DNA of 17,111 bases, from the NCBI GenBank assembly GCA_964439415.1, contig CAYTOJ010000031.1:1-17111 (forward strand), written 5' to 3'. Both the position numbers and the translations under genes were made by a program. The notes under the pieces are model-generated. The model did not search any database, had not been told where the DNA came from, and saw only the letters and a program-made list of their open reading frames with translations. Of this stretch, positions 1 through 6,276 are shown one piece after another; position 1 is the stretch's first letter, and every line of letters begins with the position of its first letter. The DNA is from CAYTOJ01 sp964439415 (lineage in GTDB: Bacteria; Pseudomonadota; Alphaproteobacteria; Rickettsiales; CAZAGG01).

Positions 1-42
1 CATGGTTTCACCGTTTGAATAAGCTAAATTAGATTGAGGCAT
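1..42 (-). CDS. Possible 5' end of a gene running off the left edge
   Basis: Reading the minus strand from 42 there is an ATG followed by 14 open codons (MPQSNLAYSNGETM) up to the window edge. No strong Shine-Dalgarno sequence precedes it. The piece is too short to recognise a family. It would be divergent from the J-domain gene. This is a weak call: an open stretch of 14 codons can occur by chance, and only sequence beyond the window could settle it. Confidence 0.3.
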   Translation of the reverse strand, partial: MPQSNLAYSNGETM

Positions 43-78
43 AATATAACAGCCAGGTTTAAGGTTGTTTAACGAAAG

Positions 79-273
79 TATACCTATCGCTCTTCAAGAG
101 TGCGACAGGTATAGCTTTTATATTTTGCGCATGGCCGCTCACCCTACGCTAACCTACCTACGCTAAAGCTTCGGTAGGCATGCTTCGGGCGACAGGCAAT
201 CCACCCCCATGCGCTTCTATACTGCTCGCGTAATAACTGCAAAAATCTGCACTCTTCATACGCGAGCAGTATA
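79..273. repeat. Composite palindromic repeat (boxes A, B and C), copy 1
   Basis: Three inverted repeats lie end to end. Box A (79-113) has near-complementary arms TATACCTATCGC and GCGACAGGTATA. Box B (127-214) is bounded by GCGCATGG and CCATGCGC. Box C (218-273) is bounded by TATACTGCTCGCG and its exact complement. The same three boxes occur in the opposite orientation at 9784-9920, including the loop of box C and the AT-rich joint between A and B. In this copy box B is 88 nt instead of 30, so about 58 bp are nested in it. There is no coding potential and no transposase, so this looks like a non-autonomous dispersed element. Confidence 0.85.
139..197. repeat. About 58-bp insertion nested in box B
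   Basis: Compared with the 30-nt box B at 9843-9872, this copy has an extra segment. The segment contains the 10-mer CCTACGCTAA twice (143-152 and 157-166) and a small hairpin CCTAC/GTAGG around AAGCTTCG. The edges are approximate because the flanking C-rich bases align in more than one way. It may be a separate small repeat that landed in an older one, or the other copy may have lost it. Confidence 0.6.
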
Positions 274-391
274 GTTATAACTTTCAGTTTTGCAGCAAAT
301 CTGCTTTCATAAGCATATCTGCAACTGATTCTTTACATCCCTGAATTTAGCCGTAAAGCGCTAATATGCAATATATTGTAAGCTTTATAGT

Positions 392-420
392 TTAAGATAA
401 GTTGAAGTGAAAAATATAAT
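392..420 (+). promoter_or_regulatory. Candidate sigma-70 promoter for the J-domain gene
   Basis: A perfect TATAAT lies at 415-420, with TTAAGA (392-397, 4 of 6 to consensus) 17 nt upstream. Transcription would begin near 427, about 5 nt before the ATG at 432. There is no Shine-Dalgarno sequence, so a leaderless or near-leaderless message is implied. The rest of 274-391 shows nothing recognisable. Confidence 0.4.
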
Positions 421-431
421 GATCATTCAAC

Positions 432-995
432 ATGCCGCGTAAATCCACTTATAAACCTGGTTTTGAGAAGCAGGCGGAACCAAAAGGGGTAAGAGCTTGT
501 GGAATCAGGGCGTGCAGCGGCAACGGCGAATATCGCGCCCCTAAATCACGCAGTCAGCTTGATGATTATATATGGTTATGCCTTGATCATATTCGCGAAT
601 ATAACCGCCAGTGGGACTATTTCAAGGGGCTGAAGGAGGATGAAATCCTGCAATTTCAGAAGGATTCAGTAGTCGGCCACCGCCCAAGCTGGCAGTTTGG
701 CATGGCAACGCCGGATACTGATGAAATTATACGCAGGTTTTTCCTTAATTTTCAAACTGCTAAACCTGTCATGAATCCAAACCAGCATAGCATTATCAAC
801 AGCAGGGAACGCAAAGCATTAAATATTCTTGGGCTTGACGGCAGGGCTAGTCCGCCTGAGATAAAGAAGAAATATAAAGCTCTGGTAAAACTGCATCATC
901 CGGATATTAATCAGCAGAATCCTGAAGTAGCCGCTGAGAGTTTCAGGAAAATTCTGGAAGCATATGATTACCTGAAAAAGCTGTATAATTTCTGA
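432..995 (+). CDS. J-domain (DnaJ-like) protein with C-terminal J domain
   Basis: A 187-residue protein. The last 60 residues (about 127-186) form a J domain with the HPD tripeptide at 156-158 preceded by a basic helix (KKKYKALVKLHH), so it should stimulate the ATPase of a DnaK/Hsp70 partner. The N-terminal part carries CGIRAC (23-28), GEYRAPKSR and CLDHIREYN, a pattern I know from a family of short alphaproteobacterial J proteins whose J domain is C-terminal. It lacks the G/F region and zinc-finger repeats of true DnaJ, so it is not dnaJ itself. The likely location is the cytoplasm. The start is the only Met upstream of the conserved part. Its TGA stop overlaps an ATG at 995, but that ATG is probably not a real start (see the prepilin entry). 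The client of this family is unknown to me. Confidence 0.85.
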   Translation: MPRKSTYKPGFEKQAEPKGVRACGIRACSGNGEYRAPKSRSQLDDYIWLCLDHIREYNRQWDYFKGLKEDEILQFQKDSVVGHRPSWQFGMATPDTDEIIRRFFLNFQTAKPVMNPNQHSIINSRERKALNILGLDGRASPPEIKKKYKALVKLHHPDINQQNPEVAAESFRKILEAYDYLKKLYNF

Positions 996-1026
996 TGGCA
1001 TTCTCCTGTGTTAAATCTCAATGGGA

Positions 1027-1161
1027 ATCTCTAGTAACTCGCTTATGCGGGCAAAATGCGCGAAGTGAGCATCGCAGAAAGGCAAGTGTACACGTAAGTA
1101 CATGCGTTTCGAGAAGCAAAGCGACAAGCAAATTTGCCGCAGAAGTAGAGTTAATAGAGAT
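1027..1161. repeat. Family D palindromic element, copy 1 (5' of the prepilin gene)
   Basis: The segment is bounded by ATCTCTAGTAAC (1027-1038) and GTTAATAGAGAT (1150-1161), which are complementary at 11 of 12 positions. The core at 1082-1106 begins GCAAGTGTACAC and ends AAGTACATGCG; it matches the reverse complement of 2063-2087 at 23 of 25 positions. Neighbouring blocks (AGTAACTCGCT near the left end, GTAGAGTTAAT near the right end) also have counterparts in that second copy. Its right end supplies the first two bases of the prepilin ATG. One frame is open right through it. An imperfect extension of the inverted repeat may run up to about 15 nt further out on each side, so the edges are uncertain. 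Confidence 0.7.
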
Positions 1162-2002
1162 GTCCCAATTAGGTTTTACGCTTTTTGAGCTGTGTATAGT
1201 GCTGGTGATTCTGGGGCTTATGGTAGGCGCGGTGATGGGTGGGTATAATCTGGTCAGGCAGGCGCGGATTGGTACAATTGTGGAGGAAGCGGAAAGTATC
1301 AAGAAAGGCATCTCTGATTTTATCAAAACATATAACGCGCTGCCTGGTGATATGTCTGACGCGACTGATAAACTGGGAAGCACGCTGGGTAGCTACTCAA
1401 TACTTAATGGCGATGGTAACGGCACTATCAGTACTGCGGAGGGGTTGAAAGCCATCCAGCACCTGGCAGCGGGCGGGTTTGTTAATGGTATTTATGATGG
1501 CTCAACCAGTGCCCCGAAAACCGGGCTTATGGCCAGCGCCGCTGATCCCAAAGTTATCTACCAGATAATCAACTCATCTAATATAATATATGTTCGTGTA
1601 TCAAAATATCAGAGTGGAACTGGCTATGGTTTCATAACCCCTCAGGACGCTATGGCTATTGATGTGCGCTATGACGATGGATACCCGGACACAGGCTTTA
1701 TTCGCGGCGTAACCGCAACATCCGGTGCAGTTTCAACCTGCTTCACCGCCAGCGCATACACCGCAACCAGCACTTATAACGATTGTATGCTGGATTTTCT
1801 GCTAAGCCCGGCATCTGTAACGGTGGTATCAGCACCGGCAGCGGTTTCCAACTGCCTGAGCGCAGGCAGCAGTTACGCCGTGGGGGCAACTATCAACAAC
1901 CGCTATAACTGTAGTAATTTTGGGCTTACTGCACAGGCAATCACTGAAATCTGCCGCACAGGCGGGTATTGGGAAGTACAGGCGGGGCAGACATGTCATT
2001 AG
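1160..2002 (+). CDS. Prepilin-like protein with N-terminal cleavage/methylation motif
   Basis: From the ATG at 1160 the product has 280 residues and begins MSQLG|FTLFELCIVLVILGLM: a short leader, a Gly-Phe cleavage site for prepilin peptidase, Glu at mature position 5 and a hydrophobic helix. This is the class III signal of type IV pilins and type II secretion pseudopilins. Further on are the pattern YNALPGDMSDAT, a GDGNGTIS loop that could bind calcium, RYDDGYPDTG, and a Cys-rich C-terminus (CRTGGYWEVQAGQTC), all features I associate with these large pilin-like proteins. The frame is open back to 995, but residues in that extension derive from a repeat element and would put 55 residues before the leader, so I prefer 1160; the Shine-Dalgarno sequence is poor at both. 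The TAG stop (2000-2002) takes its last two bases from the downstream repeat. No other pilus gene is visible, so its role (pilus, pseudopilus or uptake) is open. Confidence 0.8.
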   Translation: MSQLGFTLFELCIVLVILGLMVGAVMGGYNLVRQARIGTIVEEAESIKKGISDFIKTYNALPGDMSDATDKLGSTLGSYSILNGDGNGTISTAEGLKAIQHLAAGGFVNGIYDGSTSAPKTGLMASAADPKVIYQIINSSNIIYVRVSKYQSGTGYGFITPQDAMAIDVRYDDGYPDTGFIRGVTATSGAVSTCFTASAYTATSTYNDCMLDFLLSPASVTVVSAPAAVSNCLSAGSSYAVGATINNRYNCSNFGLTAQAITEICRTGGYWEVQAGQTCH

Positions 2003-2148
2003 AGCGTGTGGATTAATTCTACTCTGCCGTGCTGCAAATATCTGTTTTCTGCGCTTCCGGTTCGCATGTACTTCTGTGTACACTTGCGCTTCCGGTTCTC
2101 AAAAACAGCCATTTTCGCTACGGCATAGCGAATTACTCCACACGCTCT
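2001..2148. repeat. Family D palindromic element, copy 2 (3' of the prepilin gene)
   Basis: A 148-bp segment bounded by AGAGCGTGTGGATTAATTC (2001-2019) and its near-exact complement GAATTACTCCACACGCTCT (2130-2148), 18 of 19 pairs. The interior has GCGCTTCCGGTTC twice (2051-2063 and 2086-2098) around the core CGCATGTACTT/GTACACTTGC shared with copy 1 in inverted orientation. It provides the AG of the prepilin stop codon. It contains no promoter or gene that I can see, and could fold into a long stem at the 3' end of the prepilin message. Confidence 0.75.
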
Positions 2149-2156
2149 AACAGAGC

Positions 2157-2170
2157 TTGATTTAAGTCAA
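2157..2170. promoter_or_regulatory. FNR/FixK-like box upstream of the OmpW-like gene
   Basis: TTGATTTAAGTCAA fits the alphaproteobacterial FnrL/FixK pattern TTGA-N6-TCAA perfectly and the E. coli FNR consensus at 9 of 10 specified bases. A weak -10 (TATGAG, 2192-2197) would place the transcription start near 2204-2205, so the box centre (2163.5) would be at about -41, the position used by FNR-type activators. OmpW in enteric bacteria is known to respond to oxygen through FNR, which makes the site credible here. Confidence 0.5.
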
Positions 2171-2229
2171 GAATGCAATGTGAGGAAATTCTATGAGTTC
2201 GTATGTTTGATAAAAATAAGGATTCAATT

Positions 2230-2847
2230 ATGAAAAAATTAGCTTTATATTCTTGCATGTTAGTGGCCTTTGCGTCCACAGCGGCTAACGCTGCTGATGA
2301 TGCTGGCAAGTGGGATGGTAAATGGATGGTGCGTGCGCGTGCGCTTGGCGTAGTGCCTGACGAGAGCAGTTCGCTCAGCATCGGTGGGCATGTCAATGTT
2401 GATAACAGCATAGTGCCAGAAGTTGATTTTACTTACTTCTTCACGCCAAATATCGCTGCTGAGCTTATAGCCGCCGTTACCCCGCACGATGTAAAAACCA
2501 ACGGCGGGATTGATGCCGGAAGCTCCTGGCTTTTGCCGCCAACTCTTACGCTGCAATACCATTTTACACAGTTTAAAGGCATCAAACCCTATGTAGGCGC
2601 TGGTATCAACTATACCCACTTCTTTAATACCGATGCTGGAGCCTTAAATTCAGTTGAGTACGATGACAGCTTTGGCGCAGCATTGCAGGCCGGTGTTGAT
2701 ATCCCGATAAGGGATAACTGGTACATAAATGCCGATGTGAAGAAGGTGTGGATCAATACCACAGCCACATTCAGCCCAAGTGGCGTAAGGGCGGATGTTG
2801 ATATAGACCCATGGCTTATCGGCGTTGGCCTGGCGTATCGCTTCTAA
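2230..2847 (+). CDS. OmpW-family outer-membrane beta-barrel protein
   Basis: A 205-residue protein starting at the ATG at 2230, which follows AAGGA by 7 nt; an in-frame ATG at 2203 has no such site. The signal peptide is MKKLALYSCMLVAFASTAANA, with an ALA-type (AxA) cleavage site. The mature part shows alternating hydrophobic strands, an early WMVRARALGVVPD segment, FFTPNIAAEL, KPYVGAGINYTHFF, and a terminal GVGLAYRF ending in Phe, the signature read by the BAM complex. This layout fits OmpW: an eight-stranded barrel thought to pass small hydrophobic molecules. It is a little shorter than many family members. It lies downstream of an FNR-like box and a repeat, is transcribed alone, and is followed by a terminator-like structure. 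Confidence 0.85.
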   Translation: MKKLALYSCMLVAFASTAANAADDAGKWDGKWMVRARALGVVPDESSSLSIGGHVNVDNSIVPEVDFTYFFTPNIAAELIAAVTPHDVKTNGGIDAGSSWLLPPTLTLQYHFTQFKGIKPYVGAGINYTHFFNTDAGALNSVEYDDSFGAALQAGVDIPIRDNWYINADVKKVWINTTATFSPSGVRADVDIDPWLIGVGLAYRF

Positions 2848-2862
2848 AAAACTCACCACTAC

Positions 2863-2989
2863 ACCAGCCGCACAGAATATATATTTGCCTCTATAGGGTA
2901 AGGTATATATTTGCCCATCGCTCTGTGCTACACGCAACCGCTACATGGTAAGGTCAATTCCCAACTCTGTGTGCGGCTGGTTCTTTTTT
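2863..2989 (+). terminator. Terminator-like structure with a long structured loop after the OmpW-like gene
   Basis: ACCAGCCGCAC (2863-2873) pairs perfectly with GTGCGGCTGGT (2971-2981), and a T-rich tract (TTCTTTTTTG) follows directly, as in an intrinsic terminator. The loop is about 97 nt, far longer than usual, and contains two copies of TATATATTTGCC (about 2878-2889 and 2905-2920 region) and two of GGTAAGGT. It could be a terminator with an inserted repeat, or a small RNA that ends in its own terminator. Confidence 0.5.
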
Positions 2990-2994
2990 GTAAC

Positions 2995-3029
2995 TATACC
3001 TATCGCACCCTTGAAGTGCGATAGGTATA
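2995..3029. repeat. Box A palindrome next to the apt stop codon
   Basis: Perfect 14-bp arms TATACCTATCGCAC and GTGCGATAGGTATA around a 7-nt loop (CCTTGAA). The hairpin ends directly at the apt stop codon (3032-3030 on the minus strand). There is no U-tract on either strand beyond it in the apt direction, so it is not a classical terminator, but such a stem could protect the 3' end of apt mRNA. Confidence 0.9.
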
Positions 3030-3545
3030 TTATGACTCGTAAGTTATCACTGAGCGCGGTTTGATGCCGTTCCACTCAAAATGATTCAGGTATTTCAAAT
3101 CAATCAGGGTGATGAACCCCTCCACCTTATGGCCTGTCTGCACGGCCAGATTCGCTGCCGCTTGCATAGTGCCGCCGGTTGCTAGAACGTCATCCACTAT
3201 CAATATATTACCCGTGCCGTACTGCATCTCCAGCGAGTCGCGGCCATATTCCAGCCCATAGGACATTCTGGCGGTTCTGCCCGGCAGTTTACCAGGCTTG
3301 CGTATGATGATAAAGCCCTTCTTTTTATGCAGGGCTAGAGCCGCGCCGAAAATAAAACCCCGTGATTCTATTCCGGCTAAAGCGTCTATTGTATCCCATT
3401 CCTTCGAGGTTAGGAGTTTATCCATCTCCTCTACCGCCAGTTCAAAATTCTCCCGCAGAACCGGGGTGATATCCTTAAAATTTATCCCGTGTTTGGGGAA
3501 ATCAGGCACATCCCTGATAATTGATTTCAGTTTATTTTTCGGCAT
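3030..3545 (-). CDS. apt: Adenine phosphoribosyltransferase
   Basis: A 171-residue cytoplasmic enzyme that makes AMP from adenine and PRPP in purine salvage. It shows the family landmarks: PDFPKHGINFKDITP near the N-terminus, GIESRGFIFGAALA (about 58-71), the flexible loop RKPGKLPGRT, and the PRPP-binding motif ILIVDDVLATGGT (about 114-126). Length is normal. The ATG at 3545 lies 8 nt after GGGAGG; an upstream in-frame GTG at 3554 overlaps that ribosome site and is rejected. The argG stop TGA ends one base before this ATG, so the two genes are almost surely cotranscribed and translationally coupled. The argG-apt pairing is not a classic pathway operon. Confidence 0.95.
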   Translation of the reverse strand: MPKNKLKSIIRDVPDFPKHGINFKDITPVLRENFELAVEEMDKLLTSKEWDTIDALAGIESRGFIFGAALALHKKKGFIIIRKPGKLPGRTARMSYGLEYGRDSLEMQYGTGNILIVDDVLATGGTMQAAANLAVQTGHKVEGFITLIDLKYLNHFEWNGIKPRSVITYES

Positions 3546-3546
3546 A

Positions 3547-4749
3547 TCAAACACCTCCCGTTTTCAATAGCCTCAGCCTGAGGGCATTCAGTTTGATGAA
3601 GCCTTCGGCATCGCGCTGGGTGTAGACGTTATCTTCCTCAAAGGTCACATGCTTCTGGCTGTAGATGCTGTTCGGTGACTTTCTGCCTACCACGCTGACA
3701 CTGCCTTTATAGAGCTTCAGGCGTACTGTGCCGCTCACCCGCTGCTGGCTTTTGTCTATCAGCGCTTGCAGCATCTCCCGCTCCGGGCTGAACCAGAAGC
3801 CGTTATAGATTAGTTCGGCGTAGCGCGGCATCAGTTCATCTTTCAGGTGCATTGCTCCGCGATCCAGCGTTATGCTCTCTATTCCTCTATGCGCGGCGTG
3901 CAGCACCGTGCCACCGGGGGTCTCATACACACCGCGTGATTTCATGCCGACAAAGCGGTTTTCAACTAAATCCAGCCTGCCTACGCCGTTGCGCCCACCA
4001 ATCTGATTAAGCTTGTGGAGAAGTGTCGCGGGGGAGAGTTTTTCGCCATTCACATGCGTGGCATCACCATACTGAAAATCAATTTCCACAAACTCCGGGT
4101 TATCCGGCGCGGCTTCTGGGGATACTGTAAGGGTGAACATGTCAACATCCGGCTGCGTCCAGGGGTCTTCCAGGATTTTCCCTTCATAGGAACGGTGGAG
4201 GAGGTTAGCATCAACCGAATATGGCGCTTCGCCGCGCTTATCCTTGGCTATGGGTATCTGGTGCTTCTCGGCGTAGTCAAGCAAAGCCGTGCGGGAGTTT
4301 AACTCCCACTCTCTCCAAGGTGCAATAACGTTAATATCAGGCTTCAGCGCATAATATCCCAGCTCAAAGCGAACTTGATCATTACCCTTGCCGGTAGCAC
4401 CGTGGGCGACAGCATCCGCACCGCTCTTGATGGCTATCTCGATCTGCCGTTTGGCAATTAGTGGCCGGGCGATGGAAGTGCCAAGCAGGTATACGCCCTC
4501 ATACAGAGTATTGGCGCGGAACATGGGGAATACATAATCCCGCACGAATTCTTCCCGCAGGTCTTCCACATAAATCTCTTTCGCGCCGAACATTTCAGCC
4601 TTGCGGCGCGCTTCATCCAGTTCTTCGCCTTGTCCTAAATCGGCGGTGAAGGTGACAACTTCACAACTATACTGCTCCCGCAGCCATTTTAAGATGACCG
4701 AGGTATCCAAACCACCGGAATAAGCCAGCACTACCTTTTTAACCTGCAT
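3547..4749 (-). CDS. argG: Argininosuccinate synthase
   Basis: A 400-residue cytoplasmic enzyme that joins citrulline and aspartate with ATP to give argininosuccinate, the penultimate step of arginine synthesis. The ATP-pyrophosphatase P-loop AYSGGLDTS sits at residues 9-17, and HGATGKGNDQVRFE, SVDANLLHRSYEG and GRLDLVENRFVGMKSRG follow in the expected order. Length matches the usual bacterial form (about 400). The start at 4749 is set by the conserved MQVKKVVLAYSGG opening; a clear Shine-Dalgarno sequence is not visible. It is the first gene of a two-gene unit with apt. No other arginine gene is in the window. Confidence 0.97.
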   Translation of the reverse strand: MQVKKVVLAYSGGLDTSVILKWLREQYSCEVVTFTADLGQGEELDEARRKAEMFGAKEIYVEDLREEFVRDYVFPMFRANTLYEGVYLLGTSIARPLIAKRQIEIAIKSGADAVAHGATGKGNDQVRFELGYYALKPDINVIAPWREWELNSRTALLDYAEKHQIPIAKDKRGEAPYSVDANLLHRSYEGKILEDPWTQPDVDMFTLTVSPEAAPDNPEFVEIDFQYGDATHVNGEKLSPATLLHKLNQIGGRNGVGRLDLVENRFVGMKSRGVYETPGGTVLHAAHRGIESITLDRGAMHLKDELMPRYAELIYNGFWFSPEREMLQALIDKSQQRVSGTVRLKLYKGSVSVVGRKSPNSIYSQKHVTFEEDNVYTQRDAEGFIKLNALRLRLLKTGGV

Positions 4750-4874
4750 TATCTATCCGCAATTTTTAATGCTTGATATACATGCACCAGCCATATTGGC
4801 AAGTATTAAAATACTGAATACAAAGCATATTTGCTGCAAATAAAGTTTAACGAGCTAAAACTGCAAAACTGCAT

Positions 4875-4880
4875 TATAAT
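4875..4880 (+). promoter_or_regulatory. Possible -10 element upstream of the small hypothetical gene
   Basis: A perfect TATAAT 39 nt before the ATG at 4920. No good -35 sits 16-18 nt upstream, so this is only a candidate. The rest of the divergent argG/hypothetical gap (4750-4919) is AT-rich, with a short palindrome AGTATTAAAATACT near 4802-4815 and no recognised operator. Confidence 0.25.
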
Positions 4881-4919
4881 CAATATGTTCAATATTCTCT
4901 GACTTGGAAAATAATCAGC

Positions 4920-5303
4920 ATGACAAGTAGTGATAAGGTGATGGGGCTTATAAAAAGGGTTCTGTCTGAAATGAATCCTCTATCACCTAATTTTTTAGGA
5001 GGCGATATACCGTATAAATGTAATGATGGAGAGGATGAATGTAATGATGGAGAGGATGAATGTATTGTTCCAAGTATAATACAGAAGGTACAAGAATATT
5101 TAGATGACAATCCTATTCGGCGTAGAGGAATAAACCGACTTGATATTATTGCGCATGAAACAAGATGTGCGGCTACATTAAATCAAGTGTTTTTTAATGT
5201 AATACAAGGTTTGCCTGAAGCATGTCTTATGAGTGATATGCAAAAAAAAGCTCTTGCAGCCATGATTGCTCTAAATCCAAGAGAGCACCTCAATCTGGAA
5301 TAA
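4920..5303 (+). CDS. Small hypothetical protein with an acidic tandem repeat
   Basis: A 127-residue protein that I do not recognise. It has no signal peptide and no membrane segment. An acidic stretch contains a 7-residue unit CNDGEDE twice (34-40 and 41-47) followed by another Cys, encoded by a 21-bp direct repeat at about 5019-5060. The C-terminal half (IIQKVQEYLDDNPIRRRGINRLDIIAHETRCAATLNQVFFNVIQGLP) looks helical. The stop lies 6 nt from the purU stop in a convergent arrangement. The Shine-Dalgarno sequence is weak (CTTGGA, 12 nt upstream). Base composition is more AT-rich than its neighbours, which could reflect a recently acquired or fast-evolving gene. It may be real but poorly conserved. 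Confidence 0.6.
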   Translation: MTSSDKVMGLIKRVLSEMNPLSPNFLGGDIPYKCNDGEDECNDGEDECIVPSIIQKVQEYLDDNPIRRRGINRLDIIAHETRCAATLNQVFFNVIQGLPEACLMSDMQKKALAAMIALNPREHLNLE

Positions 5304-5309
5304 GTTGTT

Positions 5310-6164
5310 CTACTCAAACACCACGGTTTTGTTGCCATTCAGCAGTACGCGGTGTTCGGTGTGGAGCTTGATAGCGCGGGAGAGTACCAGGCTTTCTATG
5401 TCTGACCCCTTGGCTGCCAGCTCTTCAGGGCTCATGGAGTGGTTGACCCTGATAACCTCCTGCTCAATAATTGGCCCTTCGTCCAGTGCTTCGCTGGCGT
5501 AGTGAGCGGTAGCGCCGATGATTTTCACGCCGCGCTCATAGGCCTGCGCGTATGGCCGCGCCCCTTTGAAACTGGGCAGGAATGAATGGTGAATATTTAT
5601 CACCCGGCCATACAGTTTGCGGATTGTTTTATCGGATAAAATCTGCATGTAACGCGCCAGCACCACCAGGTCTATCCGCAGTTCATCCACCAGTTTTACT
5701 ATATGTTCTTCCTGCGCGGCTTTTGATTCAGGTGTTATCGGTAGATGGTGAAATGGTATATTATAAAACTCCGCCAGGCCTTTTAAGGTATCGTGATTAG
5801 ATACTATGGCCGGAATTTCAATATCCAGCCAGCGTGTATTATAGTTATGCAGCAGGCTGTTCAGGCAGTGCGCGGTTTTGGAAACCAGCACCAGAACCCT
5901 TTGCTTGCGGGTGCTGTCATGCAGTTGCCATACCATATTAAACGGCACGGCTACATTTTTGGAAAAGCGCTCCATCAGCCCGGCTTGATCCGGGGTTTTC
6001 GCCCCTGCGGTAAAACGGGTGCGCATGAAGAAGCGGCCTGTGTGTTCATCCCCAAATTGCGCGGATTCCAGGATAAAACAATCCTCAGAGCTTAAGAATC
6101 CAGATACGGCGGAGACTATGCCTTTAACATCAGCGCAGGAGAGATTAAGTGTGTATTTGTTCAT
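5310..6164 (-). CDS. purU: Formyltetrahydrofolate deformylase
   Basis: A 284-residue cytoplasmic enzyme that hydrolyses 10-formyl-THF to THF and formate, balancing one-carbon pools and giving formate for PurT-type purine synthesis. The N-terminal ACT domain (about 1-80) is followed by a formyltransferase domain (about 88-284) that carries the catalytic triad: Asn190 and His192 in VINIHHSFLPSFKGA, and Asp228 in ALDEGPIIEQ. The motif RYMQILSD is also typical. Length equals the family norm (about 280-290). It lies downstream of gltA on the same strand, but a long hairpin separates them. The ATG at 6164 has only a weak ribosome site. Confidence 0.95.
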   Translation of the reverse strand: MNKYTLNLSCADVKGIVSAVSGFLSSEDCFILESAQFGDEHTGRFFMRTRFTAGAKTPDQAGLMERFSKNVAVPFNMVWQLHDSTRKQRVLVLVSKTAHCLNSLLHNYNTRWLDIEIPAIVSNHDTLKGLAEFYNIPFHHLPITPESKAAQEEHIVKLVDELRIDLVVLARYMQILSDKTIRKLYGRVINIHHSFLPSFKGARPYAQAYERGVKIIGATAHYASEALDEGPIIEQEVIRVNHSMSPEELAAKGSDIESLVLSRAIKLHTEHRVLLNGNKTVVFE

Positions 6165-6203
6165 TATATGTTATTGAGCTTCAGTCACTAAGACAAACTT
6201 TTA

Positions 6204-6253
6204 GCCCCCTCCCTAATCCTCTCCCGTTTACGGGGGAGGGTTAGGGAGGGGGC
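6204..6253. repeat. 50-nt GC-rich hairpin between gltA and purU
   Basis: Arms of 23 nt (starting GCCCCCTCCCTAA and ending TTAGGGAGGGGGC) pair with only two G-T positions around a 4-nt loop (TTTA). No U-tract follows on the minus strand, so it is not a classical terminator for gltA, but such a stable stem may attenuate or protect the gltA message. CCCTCCCTAA-type hairpins of this kind are, to my knowledge, dispersed repeats in many proteobacteria; only one copy is present here. Confidence 0.8.
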
Positions 6254-6276
6254 ACACTTAACCTGTTAGCACCACT

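Noticed and set aside
79..113. Repeated palindromes as a CRISPR array
   Set aside because: Copies are kilobases apart, in both orientations, with no regular spacers and no cas genes.
995..1159. Prepilin start at the ATG overlapping the J-domain stop codon
   Set aside because: The first 55 residues derive from a repeat element and would bury the prepilin leader; the ATG at 1160 gives a standard 5-residue leader. Kept only as a finding.
1018..1383. 121-codon open frame on the minus strand
   Set aside because: It lies opposite the repeat and the pilin N-terminus, has no family pattern, and is the mirror of a hydrophobic helix-coding stretch.
2203..2229. Upstream ATG at 2203 as the start of the OmpW-like protein
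   Set aside because: It would add nine charged residues before the signal peptide and lacks a ribosome site; AAGGA is correctly spaced to 2230.
2995..3029. Box A as an intrinsic terminator of apt
   Set aside because: The stem is good but no U-tract follows in the apt direction, and other copies lie upstream of genes.
6204..6253. Intrinsic terminator of gltA
   Set aside because: Strong stem without a following U-run on the minus strand; reported as a repeat hairpin.
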